From the NCBI GenBank assembly GCA_050302475.1, contig JBNLBF010000001.1, positions 247,766 to 311,765 on the forward strand: 64,000 bases of DNA, in the 5' to 3' direction. Shown piece by piece: positions 31,693-40,021 of the stretch. A program made the translations under genes and the position numbers. The notes under the pieces were generated by a model, which was not told where the DNA came from, did no database searches, and saw only the letters and a list, made by a program, of their open reading frames with translations. Every line of letters begins with the position of its first letter. Position 1 is the stretch's first letter. The stretch comes from NORP23 sp050302475 (GTDB taxonomy: Bacteria; Pseudomonadota; Alphaproteobacteria; Rhodobacterales; Rhodobacteraceae).

Positions 31693-32825
31693 AGATGTCG
31701 TCGATTGACTGCGGATTCATCCGGCTGACCGACAGCGCCGTGCTGATTGCCGCGCTGGAAATGGGATTCGCCGCCGAAGAACGTATCGACCTGATCCTGC
31801 ACCGTGAAAGCAACTGGTCCAGCATTCGCGATAAGATTGCCATGGGAACTTATCCTGTTGCGCATATGCTGGCCCCCATGCCCGTTGCCTTGTCCATGGG
31901 GCTAGGGCCGATGCCGGTCAGTGTCATTGCCCCGATGATGCTCAGCCAGAATGGCAATACCTTGAGTGCGACGCCGGAAATTGCCGCGCTTATCCGGGAT
32001 AACGGCGGACAAACGGGATCAACCGAGTCGATTGGGAAGGCTATCGCCCAAATATCCAAATCCCGTAATTTACAGATCGGCGTTCCCTTTCCGCACAGTA
32101 TGCATCTTTTGCTGACGCGCTGGTTTGCCGAAACCTCGGGGGCTGATCGTTCGCGTATCACCTTTACCGTCGCGCCACCCGCGATCCTGCCGCAGGTTAT
32201 TGCTGCCCGCGAGGTTGACCTGGTCGTGGTGGGGGAGCCGTGGGGTTCGGTCGCGGTTGAAAAGGGCGATACGGAAATTCTGATGCCAACGTCCCGTATC
32301 TGGAACTCCGCACCTGAAAAAGTGCTGGGTATGCGACAGGACTGGGCGGAGGACGATCCCGACAGCGCACGCCGTCTTATCCGCGCCCTCTACCGATCGG
32401 CGCAATGGTGCACGAAGGCGGAATCGCGCGGGACGCTCGCCGAGATACTGGCGCTGCCGCAATATCTGGATGTGCCATCAGATATCGTAGAACGGGCGCT
32501 GAGTGGCGAAATGGTCCTGAATGCTTCGGGCGATACATCTTATACGCACGGCACAATCCGGCTTGGTGGTGGGGATGTGAATTACCCATGGCGTAGTGCA
32601 GGTATGTGGATTGGTGAGCATGCGGCACAACAATGGGGTGTTGCACGCCGCGCGGCCATCGCCTGTGCTGCGGGTTGTTTCAGCACCGAGCTGTATCGGC
32701 AAAGCCTTCAGCCAATGGGTGTCGAATTGCCAAGCGCTGCCACACGAATCGAGGGCGGCGGAATCCTGAACAAAGACGAGAATATGTTCTTCAACGGGGC
32801 TAGCTTCACCTATTCTGATGAATAG
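31689..32825 (+). CDS. nasS: Nitrate sensor NasS (NrtA-like, cytosolic)
   Basis: 378 residues, similar to NrtA/CmpA-type binding proteins (FIRLTDSAVLIAALEMGF, AHMLAPMPVALSMGLG, VGEPWGSVAVEKGD) but without a signal peptide, which is the hallmark of the NasS sensor. It binds nitrate/nitrite in the cytosol and, when empty, sequesters NasT. The ATGA overlap with nasT supports a fixed stoichiometry. Homology to the NrtA encoded downstream shows as the shared ITFTVAPP/AxMLA-type motifs. It is followed by the regulatory leader. Confidence 0.92.
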   Translation: MKMSSIDCGFIRLTDSAVLIAALEMGFAAEERIDLILHRESNWSSIRDKIAMGTYPVAHMLAPMPVALSMGLGPMPVSVIAPMMLSQNGNTLSATPEIAALIRDNGGQTGSTESIGKAIAQISKSRNLQIGVPFPHSMHLLLTRWFAETSGADRSRITFTVAPPAILPQVIAAREVDLVVVGEPWGSVAVEKGDTEILMPTSRIWNSAPEKVLGMRQDWAEDDPDSARRLIRALYRSAQWCTKAESRGTLAEILALPQYLDVPSDIVERALSGEMVLNASGDTSYTHGTIRLGGGDVNYPWRSAGMWIGEHAAQQWGVARRAAIACAAGCFSTELYRQSLQPMGVELPSAATRIEGGGILNKDENMFFNGASFTYSDE

Positions 32826-32910
32826 CTGTGCATATGGCGGTAAATTTTGCTGAAATAGTAACCTATAGTCCTGTAGTGGCTATTTATTGATCACAATTTC
32901 TGCCCACCCC

Positions 32911-32939
32911 TTGACGGGAATCACGCGCTCCGTCATTCA
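32911..32939 (+). promoter_or_regulatory. Candidate promoter of the nrt-nir-nas operon
   Basis: TTGACG (32911-32916) is a good -35 hexamer. After 17 bases comes CATTCA (32934-32939), a weak -10. Transcription would begin close to 32945, immediately before the first leader hairpin. The weak -10 suggests an activator, perhaps NtrC, but no clear site was seen. Confidence 0.35.
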
Positions 32940-32948
32940 GTCACCAGA

Positions 32949-33011
32949 CAGACAACGCCGTCTGACCGAGTCCCCACGGGTGGGGGTAAATATTCAAGCA
33001 AAGTCGCTTGA
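32949..33011 (+). promoter_or_regulatory. ANTAR (NasT) RNA target: three hexaloop hairpins
   Basis: Three successive stems each close a six-base loop with A at position 1 and G at position 4, the ANTAR-binding rule. P1: CAGAC-AACGCC-GTCTG (32949-32964). P2: TCCCC-ACGGGT-GGGGG (32971-32986). P3: TCAAGC-AAAGTC-GCTTGA (32994-33011). Linkers are 6 and 7 bases. A NasT gene lies 1.3 kb upstream and a terminator follows at 33032. Known targets have two hairpins, so a third is unusual. Confidence 0.8.
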
Positions 33012-33020
33012 TCACTGCAA

Positions 33021-33035
33021 AGGCCAAATGGGCCT
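33021..33035 (+). promoter_or_regulatory. Possible antiterminator stem
   Basis: AGGCC (33021-33025) and GGCCT (33031-33035) can pair around AAATG. The right arm overlaps the left arm of the terminator (33032-33038), so the two structures exclude each other. NasT binding to the hairpins upstream could favour this form. Confidence 0.4.
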
Positions 33036-33065
33036 GCGCTGGGATCTCGCGGCTTTTTTCTTTTT
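33032..33065 (+). terminator. Leader terminator of the nrt-nir-nas operon
   Basis: GCC-T-GCG (33032-33038) pairs with CGCGGC (33048-33053), with one bulged T, followed by TTTTTTCTTTTT (33054-33065). It lies 12 bases before the nrtA start codon, so its default action would block the operon until NasT prevents it. Confidence 0.8.
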
Positions 33066-33077
33066 GGAGACACGGAA

Positions 33078-34445
33078 ATGAAGATTCACACACTCCTTGC
33101 AGCCTCTGCAATCGTGATCGGCGGGGCAACATCGTCGATGGCGGAAATGCTGGATGTCGAAAAAGACGAACTGACATTTGGCTTTATCAAACTGACCGAC
33201 ATGGCCCCGCTCGCCATCGCTTATGAGCTGGGTTATTTCGAAGACGAAGGTCTTTTCGTCACACTTGAACCACAGGCCAACTGGAAGGTTCTGCTGGACG
33301 GCGTGATCGAAGGCCGTCTGGATGGCGCGCATATGTTGGCCGGACAACCGCTGGCCGCGACCATCGGTTTTGGCACCGAGGCACATATCATCACGCCATT
33401 TTCCATGGACCTGAACGGCAACGGGATCACCGTGTCGAACGAGGTCTGGGAAATGATGAAGGAACATATCCCGGTTGGTGACGACGGTCTGCCAGTCCAC
33501 CCAATCAGTGCCGAGGCTTTGGCGCCGGTTGTCGAAAGCTTCCGCGACGAGGGTAAATCCTTCAACATGGGCATGGTCTTTCCGGTATCCACGCATAATT
33601 ACGAACTGCGCTATTGGCTGGCCGCAGGCGGCTTGAAACCCGGCTATTACAGCCCGGAAAATGTAACCGGTCAGATTGACGCCGATGTACTGCTGTCCGT
33701 TACGCCGCCGCCGCAAATGCCGGCAACACTGGAAGCCGGGACCATCCACGGGTATTGCGTGGGTGAACCCTGGAACCAGCAGGCTGTGTTTAAAGGCATC
33801 GGTGTTCCAGTGATCACCGATTATGAAATCTGGAAAAACAATCCCGAGAAAGTCTTTGGCATCACCGCTGAATTCGCCGAGGAAAATCCCAACACGACTC
33901 TGGCGCTGACCAAGGCTTTGATCCGCGCTGCGATGTGGCTTGATGAAAACGACAATGCCAACCGGGCCGAAGCGGTCGAAATCCTGTCCCGTTCTGAATA
34001 TGTAGGCGCGGATTACGAGGTGATCGCCAATTCGATGACCGGCACGTTTGAATATGAAAAAGGGGATAAACGCGATGTTCCCGACTTCAACGTGTTCTTC
34101 CGCTATTACGCCACCTACCCGTTCTATTCTGACGCGGTATGGTACCTTAGCCAGATGCGCCGCTGGGGTCAGATTGGCGAGGCTAAATCGGATGACTGGT
34201 ATGCCGAGGTCGCAGAATCTGTTTACCGCCCGGACATCTATCTGGAAGCCGCCCGTCTGTTGGTTGACGAAGGTATCGCCAACGAAGCCGACTTCCCGTG
34301 GGAGACGGACGGATATCGCGAACCCACAGCCGAATTCATCGACGGAATCGAATTCGATGGCCGCACTCCAAACGCCTATCTGGAACAATTTCCGATTGGT
34401 TTGAAGGGCGAGCAGATCGTCGTTGGTAACGCCGTCGAAGGTTAA
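33078..34445 (+). CDS. nrtA: Nitrate ABC transporter substrate-binding protein
   Basis: 455 residues. Residues 1-22 are a signal peptide (cleavage after SSMA). The rest is an NrtA/CmpA/SsuA-like periplasmic-binding fold, with FGFIKLTDMAPLAIAYELGYFEDEGL and GRLDGAHMLAGQPLAAT, and a family-typical long C-terminus. It captures nitrate (or nitrite) and delivers it to NrtB. It is the first gene of the operon after the terminator leader, and it is followed by a GC-rich hairpin. The nasS product is a cytosolic paralogue. Confidence 0.93.
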   Translation: MKIHTLLAASAIVIGGATSSMAEMLDVEKDELTFGFIKLTDMAPLAIAYELGYFEDEGLFVTLEPQANWKVLLDGVIEGRLDGAHMLAGQPLAATIGFGTEAHIITPFSMDLNGNGITVSNEVWEMMKEHIPVGDDGLPVHPISAEALAPVVESFRDEGKSFNMGMVFPVSTHNYELRYWLAAGGLKPGYYSPENVTGQIDADVLLSVTPPPQMPATLEAGTIHGYCVGEPWNQQAVFKGIGVPVITDYEIWKNNPEKVFGITAEFAEENPNTTLALTKALIRAAMWLDENDNANRAEAVEILSRSEYVGADYEVIANSMTGTFEYEKGDKRDVPDFNVFFRYYATYPFYSDAVWYLSQMRRWGQIGEAKSDDWYAEVAESVYRPDIYLEAARLLVDEGIANEADFPWETDGYREPTAEFIDGIEFDGRTPNAYLEQFPIGLKGEQIVVGNAVEG

Positions 34446-34447
34446 GC

Positions 34448-34476
34448 CGGTCGGGGCGGGTTCGCCCGCCCCACCG
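34448..34476 (+). other. Stable hairpin between nrtA and nrtB
   Basis: CGGT-C-GGGGCGGG (34448-34460) pairs with CCCGCCCC-ACCG (34465-34476) around a TTCG tetraloop: 12 pairs with one bulged C. No U-tract follows. Such hairpins often protect the mRNA of the abundant binding protein, or reduce expression of the permease genes behind it. Confidence 0.7.
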
Positions 34477-34504
34477 ACCCACCTACCCCAAAAGGAAACG
34501 TGAC

Positions 34505-35584
34505 ATGACCGCCATACTCGAACCCGATCAGGATCTGAATAAAGAGGCCCGCCGCGCCCGCCTGCTCACCCGCATCAACAAAGCCGACGCGTGGTTGTCT
34601 GCGCTGGGTTTTAGCTGGCTGACCCCGATCCTGCGGGCTTCCGCAGGTGACAACCCCAAAGGACAGGCCAAAGAAATCTGGCGCCTGCTGGGGGTTCCGT
34701 TGGTTGCAATCTTGGTATTCATCGCGCTGTGGTCGTGGACAGCACCCAAAGTGCAAACGTCACTCGGCGCGGTACCGGGGCCAGCACAGGTCTGGGAACA
34801 AGTCGGGGAATTGCACGCAGACCATGTACGCGAACGCGAAAAAGCGGCAGCGTTTTACGAACGCCAAGACGCCCGCAATGCGGAGCTGATCGCGAATGAT
34901 CGCGCGGATGATGTGAAAATCCGGACTTATACCGGAAAGCCGACCTATTACGACCAGATATGGACCTCGATCAAAACTGTCTTTTTCGGCTTTGCGCTCG
35001 CATCCGCTGTCGCCATTCCACTGGGTATTCTTGCCGGACTTTCCCCCACCGCAAACGCGGCGCTGAACCCGCTGATCCAGGTTTTCAAACCGGTCAGTCC
35101 GCTGGCCTGGCTACCGATTGTGACAATGATCGTGTCAGCGGTTTACGTCACCAATGACGGATATTTTTCCAAAAGCTTCCTGAATAGCGCGATCACCGTG
35201 ACGCTCTGTTCGCTTTGGCCGACGCTGATCAACACGTCGCTTGGTGTGGCGTCCATCGACAAGGATCTGGTGAATGTTGGCAAGGTGCTGAAGCTGGGCA
35301 CATGGACCAAAATTACCAAACTGGTTTTGCCCTCAGCCTTGCCGCTGATCTTCACCGGTTTGCGTCTTAGCCTCGGTGTTGGCTGGATGGTGCTGATTGC
35401 CGCGGAAATGCTGGCGCAGAATCCCGGCCTCGGCAAATTCGTTTGGGACGAGTTCCAGAACGGGTCCAGCCAGTCCCTCGCCAAAATTATGGTTGCGGTC
35501 TTTACGATTGGCATCATCGGCTTCCTTCTGGACCGCCTGATGTTCACGATCCAGGCCGCCTTCACCTACTCGAACAATCGGTGA
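34505..35584 (+). CDS. nrtB: Nitrate ABC transporter permease
   Basis: 359 residues. A polar N-terminal stretch (1-60) leads to the first membrane helix (about 61-80), then a charged insertion of about 60 residues (about 95-150, rich in E, R and D) precedes the BPD_transp_1 permease domain with five further helices and the EAA loop (KVLKLGTWTKITKLVLPSALPLIFTG). Classical NrtB is shorter, so the insertion is worth noting. It forms the membrane channel with the fused ATPase. RBS AAAGGAAA lies before the ATG. Confidence 0.9.
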   Translation: MTAILEPDQDLNKEARRARLLTRINKADAWLSALGFSWLTPILRASAGDNPKGQAKEIWRLLGVPLVAILVFIALWSWTAPKVQTSLGAVPGPAQVWEQVGELHADHVREREKAAAFYERQDARNAELIANDRADDVKIRTYTGKPTYYDQIWTSIKTVFFGFALASAVAIPLGILAGLSPTANAALNPLIQVFKPVSPLAWLPIVTMIVSAVYVTNDGYFSKSFLNSAITVTLCSLWPTLINTSLGVASIDKDLVNVGKVLKLGTWTKITKLVLPSALPLIFTGLRLSLGVGWMVLIAAEMLAQNPGLGKFVWDEFQNGSSQSLAKIMVAVFTIGIIGFLLDRLMFTIQAAFTYSNNR

Positions 35585-35589
35585 GCGAT

Positions 35590-37248
35590 ATGAGCATTCT
35601 TTCCCTAAAAAACGTCACCAAAGGGTTTGGCGAAGGTGTTGATCAGGAAGATGTTCTGAAGAACATCAATCTGGAGGTCAGCGAAGGCGAATTCGTGGCT
35701 GTGCTCGGGTTTTCCGGCACCGGGAAATCGACCCTGATAAATCTGGTTGCCGGGCTACACAAAGCCGATCAAGGCGAGGTTCTGTTCAAAGGTGAACCTA
35801 TCGAAGGGCCGGGTCCGGAACGCGGTCTTGTTTTCCAGTCCTATTCGCTGATGCCGTGGCTAACGGTGGCTGGCAATGTCGGACTGGCGGTAAACGCGGT
35901 TCACAAGGGTAAATCGAAAGCAGAGCGGCAGGAGATCATCAATCACTATATTGATCTGGTTGGCCTGTCACATGCCCTCGACCGCCGCCCGGCAGAGCTG
36001 TCCGGCGGGATGCGTCAGCGCGTGGCGGTGGCTCGCGCCCTGTCGATGTCACCGGAAATGCTGTTGCTGGACGAACCACTATCAGCGCTGGATGCGCTGA
36101 CTCGTGCGAACCTTCAGGACGAGATTGAACGTATCTGGGAAGCCGAGAAAAAAACCGTCCTTCTGATTACCAATGACGTGGACGAGGCGATTTTGCTTGC
36201 CGACCGGATTGTCATTCTGAACCCGAACGGAACGATCACTGAAACCTTTGACGTGAAACTTGATCGCCCGCGTGAGCGCACGGCAATGAATCACGATCCG
36301 GTTTTCAAATCGCTGCGTGCAAAGGTCACCCAATATCTGATGGATGTCGGGATTGCCGCGAAAGTCGAAGACACACGCCTGTTGCCTGACGTGATGCCGA
36401 TCCATGGGACACCCAAAGCCTACGCCGATGCCGCGGAAACAATGGTGGACGAACGCTTCCTGCAATTCTCGCAGTTGGACAAAGTGTACCCCACACCAAA
36501 GGGGCCGTTGAAGGTGGTCGATAATTTCGATCTGACCGTCAACAAGGGCGAGTTTATTTCGTTGATCGGACACTCCGGCTGCGGGAAATCCACGGTCCTG
36601 ACCATGGCCGCCGGTCTGAATGAAATCTCTGCAGGGGGTATCGTTCTCGACGGCAAACATGTCGAAGGGGCGAACCCTGAACGTGCCGTGGTGTTCCAAT
36701 CACCATCCCTGTTCCCGTGGCTGACCGCGAAAGAAAATGTCTCCATCGGGGTGGACCGGGTTTACCCGTCGGCTTCCCAGCCCGAGCGGCAGGAAGTAGT
36801 GGAATATTATCTGGAGCGTGTCGGCTTGGCCGACTCCATGGACAAAGCGGCTGTTGAATTGTCAAACGGCATGAAACAGCGCGTCGGCATAGCCCGCGCC
36901 TTTGCACTGTCCCCGAAACTGCTGCTGCTGGATGAACCCTTCGGGATGCTGGACAGCCTGACCCGTTGGGAACTGCAGGAAGTGCTGATGGAGGTCTGGT
37001 CCCGCACCAAGGTCACAGCGATCTGCGTGACCCATGATGTGGATGAGGCAATTCTGCTAGCCGACCGCGTTGTCATGATGACCAATGGTCCGCGCGCGAC
37101 AATCGGCAAAGTCATGGATGTTGACCTGCCCCGTCCACGCAGCCGCAAGGCGCTGTTGGAACATGCTGATTATTACGCCTACCGCGAGCAGGTTCTGACG
37201 TTCCTGGAAGAATACGAACATGACGTGCAAAAGAAGGAGGCCGCGTGA
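35590..37248 (+). CDS. Fused tandem ATPase of the nitrate ABC transporter (NrtC/NrtD-like)
   Basis: 552 residues from the ATG at 35590, 5 bases after the nrtB stop. Two complete ABC ATPase domains lie in one chain. Walker A motifs are GFSGTGKST (40-48) and GHSGCGKST (about 327-335). Signatures are LSGGM and the variant LSNGM, and Walker B motifs are MLLLDEPLSALD and LLLLDEPFGMLD. Cyanobacterial NrtC and NrtD are separate, and NrtC carries a C-terminal NrtA-like domain, which is absent here. The linker (about 240-290) has no recognised domain. The stop overlaps nirB as TGATG. Confidence 0.92.
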   Translation: MSILSLKNVTKGFGEGVDQEDVLKNINLEVSEGEFVAVLGFSGTGKSTLINLVAGLHKADQGEVLFKGEPIEGPGPERGLVFQSYSLMPWLTVAGNVGLAVNAVHKGKSKAERQEIINHYIDLVGLSHALDRRPAELSGGMRQRVAVARALSMSPEMLLLDEPLSALDALTRANLQDEIERIWEAEKKTVLLITNDVDEAILLADRIVILNPNGTITETFDVKLDRPRERTAMNHDPVFKSLRAKVTQYLMDVGIAAKVEDTRLLPDVMPIHGTPKAYADAAETMVDERFLQFSQLDKVYPTPKGPLKVVDNFDLTVNKGEFISLIGHSGCGKSTVLTMAAGLNEISAGGIVLDGKHVEGANPERAVVFQSPSLFPWLTAKENVSIGVDRVYPSASQPERQEVVEYYLERVGLADSMDKAAVELSNGMKQRVGIARAFALSPKLLLLDEPFGMLDSLTRWELQEVLMEVWSRTKVTAICVTHDVDEAILLADRVVMMTNGPRATIGKVMDVDLPRPRSRKALLEHADYYAYREQVLTFLEEYEHDVQKKEAA

Positions 37249-39686
37249 TGGCGAAGAAACTGGTCGTGATCGGGGCGGGAATGGCCTCTGGTCGGGCACT
37301 CGAACATCTGTTCGAAGAAGCCCCCGGCCTGTATGACGTCACCCTGTTTAATGGCGAGCCGCGCGGGAATTATAACCGCATCATGCTGTCGCCAGTACTG
37401 TCAGGCGAAAAGACATACGAAGAGATCATCGTTCACAGCGATGATTGGTATGCGGAAAACAACGTAACCTGCCGGTTTGGGGAACACATCACCAAAATCG
37501 ACCGCGACCGGAAAGTGGTAATCAGTAAAGGGGGCGAGACCCCTTATGACAAGCTGATGATCGCCACCGGCTCTGCCCCGTTCATTATCCCTGTGGAGGG
37601 CAAGGATCTGCCGGGCGTCATCACCTATCGCGATCTGGATGACACGAATGCGATGATCGACGCCGCTGGAACCCCCGGCGCAAAAGCCGTTGTTATTGGT
37701 GGCGGACTGCTGGGTCTGGAAGCCGCAGCGGGACTGATGCAACGCGGAATGGATGTCACGGTGGTCCATTTGATGGGGCATCTGATGGAACGCCAGCTGG
37801 ATCCGGCGGCGGGATATTTGCTGCAAAAGGATCTGGAAAGTCGCGGGATCAAGGTGCATTGCAAGGGATCAACGGCGGCGATTGTCGGGGACGGAAAAGT
37901 CGAAGCCGTACTGTTGGAAGATAACACAACCTATCCTGCGGATATCGTGGTCATGGCGGTGGGAATCCGCCCGGAAACCCGGCTGGCAAATGACGCCCAT
38001 CTGGAAACCGGGCGCGGTATCACCGTGAATGATCAGATGGTTACTTCTGATCCGGATATCCTCGCCATTGGCGAATGTGTCGAACATAACGAGCAGCTCT
38101 TCGGCCTTGTTGCGCCGCTATATGATCAGGCAAAGGTGGTCGCGAAAACGCTGCAGGCTGAGCCCTCAGCCTTCCAGCCTGTTTACACAGCAACCAAACT
38201 GAAGGTGACCGGAGTCGATCTATACTCTGCGGGGGATTTTGCGGAGGGCGATGGCCGCGAGGAAATAGTTTACCGCGATGCCAGTGCCGGGGTTTATAAA
38301 CGCCTCGTCATCGAAAATGATCGGATCATCGGGGCGGTGATGTATGGCGATACCACAGACGGGCCGTGGTTCTTTGGTAAGATCAAATCGGGTGAGGATA
38401 TATCCGACGCGCGCGACACGCTGATCTTTGGTCCCAATTTTGCCGGAGGCACCCCCCTGGACCCTATGGCGGCCGTTGCAGCCTTACCGGATGACGCGGA
38501 AATCTGCGGCTGCAACGGCGTATGCAAAGGGGACATTGTTTCTGCGATCAATGGCGGCGCGAATTCGCTTGATCTGGTGAAAGCAAAAACCAAAGCCTCA
38601 ACTTCCTGCGGGACCTGTACGGGCCTGACGGAACAGCTTGTTGCCCTGACGCTGGGCGACGATTTTGTTGCTGGCTCGGACGGAATGTGCCCCTGCACTG
38701 AACATACGCATGACGACGTGCGCAAAATGATCCGCCTTAAAGAGCTGAAATCCATTCCGGCGATCATGCAGGAACTGCAATGGAATTCCTCAGGTGGTTG
38801 CGCAAAATGCCGACCAGCGCTGAATTATTATCTGGTTTGTGAGTGGCCCGGCGAATATGTGGATGACGCGCAAAGCCGGTTCATCAATGAACGGGTTCAC
38901 GCGAACATCCAGAAAGATGGAACCTATTCCGTTGTACCGCGCATGTGGGGCGGGATCACCAACCCGCGTGAATTGCGCGCCATCGCCGATGTTGCCGACA
39001 AGTTCGAAATCCCAACGGTGAAAGTCACGGGCGGCCAGCGGATCGACCTGCTGGGTGTGAAGAAAGAGGACTTACCCGCCGTTTGGTCTGACCTCAATGA
39101 TGCCGGATTGGTGTCGGGTCACGCCTATGCCAAAGGCTTGCGAACGGTGAAAACCTGTGTTGGCACCGATTGGTGTCGGTTCGGGACACAGGATTCCACT
39201 GGCCTCGGTGTGAAGATCGAGCGGATGATGTGGGGATCGTGGACGCCCCATAAAGTCAAGATGGCCGTTTCCGGCTGCCCGCGAAATTGCGCCGAAGCGA
39301 CATGCAAAGATGTTGGTATCGTCTGTGTCGATAGCGGGTTTGAGATCGGCGTCGGTGGGGCGGCCGGGATGGATTTGCGGGAAATCGAACGCCTCGCCAA
39401 GGTTGAAACGGAGGAAGAGGTGCTGGAAATCGTTGCCGCCTTCGTTCAGCTCTATCGTGAGGGGGCGCAGTATTTGCATCGCCCTTACAAATGGATCGCG
39501 AAAGTTGGGCTCGACTGGATCATAGAACAGGCCGTTGATGATCTGGATAACCGCAAAGCGCTGGCCGAACGCTTCCATTACTCGCAGACCTTCTATCAGG
39601 TCGATCCCTGGGCGGAGCGCGCAAAGGGGGGCGAGGCGCACGAGTTTGAACCCTTACATGATCTAACCATGGTGGCTGCCGAATGA
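37248..39686 (+). CDS. nirB: NAD(P)H-dependent assimilatory nitrite reductase, large subunit
   Basis: 812 residues from the ATG at 37248 with an AAGGAGG site in the end of the preceding gene. FAD/NAD domains begin with VVIGAGMASG (6-15) and VVIGGGLLGLEAA. A BFD-like [2Fe-2S] domain contains CGCNGVCKGD and CGTCTG (from about 421). The siroheme-4Fe-4S domain has TCVGTDWC (about 634) and SGCPRNCAEA (about 675). It reduces nitrite to ammonium with six electrons from NAD(P)H. It works with the Rieske-type subunit encoded next. Confidence 0.96.
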   Translation: MAKKLVVIGAGMASGRALEHLFEEAPGLYDVTLFNGEPRGNYNRIMLSPVLSGEKTYEEIIVHSDDWYAENNVTCRFGEHITKIDRDRKVVISKGGETPYDKLMIATGSAPFIIPVEGKDLPGVITYRDLDDTNAMIDAAGTPGAKAVVIGGGLLGLEAAAGLMQRGMDVTVVHLMGHLMERQLDPAAGYLLQKDLESRGIKVHCKGSTAAIVGDGKVEAVLLEDNTTYPADIVVMAVGIRPETRLANDAHLETGRGITVNDQMVTSDPDILAIGECVEHNEQLFGLVAPLYDQAKVVAKTLQAEPSAFQPVYTATKLKVTGVDLYSAGDFAEGDGREEIVYRDASAGVYKRLVIENDRIIGAVMYGDTTDGPWFFGKIKSGEDISDARDTLIFGPNFAGGTPLDPMAAVAALPDDAEICGCNGVCKGDIVSAINGGANSLDLVKAKTKASTSCGTCTGLTEQLVALTLGDDFVAGSDGMCPCTEHTHDDVRKMIRLKELKSIPAIMQELQWNSSGGCAKCRPALNYYLVCEWPGEYVDDAQSRFINERVHANIQKDGTYSVVPRMWGGITNPRELRAIADVADKFEIPTVKVTGGQRIDLLGVKKEDLPAVWSDLNDAGLVSGHAYAKGLRTVKTCVGTDWCRFGTQDSTGLGVKIERMMWGSWTPHKVKMAVSGCPRNCAEATCKDVGIVCVDSGFEIGVGGAAGMDLREIERLAKVETEEEVLEIVAAFVQLYREGAQYLHRPYKWIAKVGLDWIIEQAVDDLDNRKALAERFHYSQTFYQVDPWAERAKGGEAHEFEPLHDLTMVAAE

Positions 39687-40021
39687 CCGATTTTCTGGAT
39701 ATTGGCGCGTTGTCTGACATCCCGCAGCAAGGCGCGCGGCTATTGAAAACACATCAGGGATGTATCGCCGTGTTTCGAACCACTGATGATGAGGTGTTCG
39801 CCCTCGATGACCGTTGCCCCCATAAAGGCGGGCCACTCTCGAACGGTATTCAGCATGGGACATCTGTCACCTGCCCCTTGCACAACTGGGTGATTGATTT
39901 GAACACCGGCACAGCACAGGGGGAGGATGAAGGCAAGGTTCGCACCTATCCTATCCGCGTGGAAAAAGGTCGTATCCTGATCGAAAGCGCCGCCATCGCG
40001 CCGCGTTTGGCGGCTGAATGA
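39683..40021 (+). CDS. nirD: Assimilatory nitrite reductase small subunit (Rieske type)
   Basis: 112 residues, starting 4 bases inside nirB (ATGA). The Rieske ligands are intact: C45-x-H47 (CPHKGGPLS) and C64-x2-H67 (CPLHNW). In E. coli NirD the cluster ligands are lost, so this subunit probably carries a real [2Fe-2S] cluster for electron transfer. It overlaps nasA by 4 bases. Confidence 0.93.
   Translation: MTDFLDIGALSDIPQQGARLLKTHQGCIAVFRTTDDEVFALDDRCPHKGGPLSNGIQHGTSVTCPLHNWVIDLNTGTAQGEDEGKVRTYPIRVEKGRILIESAAIAPRLAAE

Noticed and set aside
32835..32850. Sigma-54 promoter upstream of the nitrate operon
   Set aside because: A TGGC...TTTGC pair is present, but the distance between the GG and GC elements is 11 bases, one too many, and the sequence lies far upstream of the leader hairpins.
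33012..34388. Long minus-strand reading frame (458 codons) opposite nrtA
   Set aside because: It is an antisense shadow of a GC-rich gene; the nrtA product is a clear family member with a signal peptide and an operon context.
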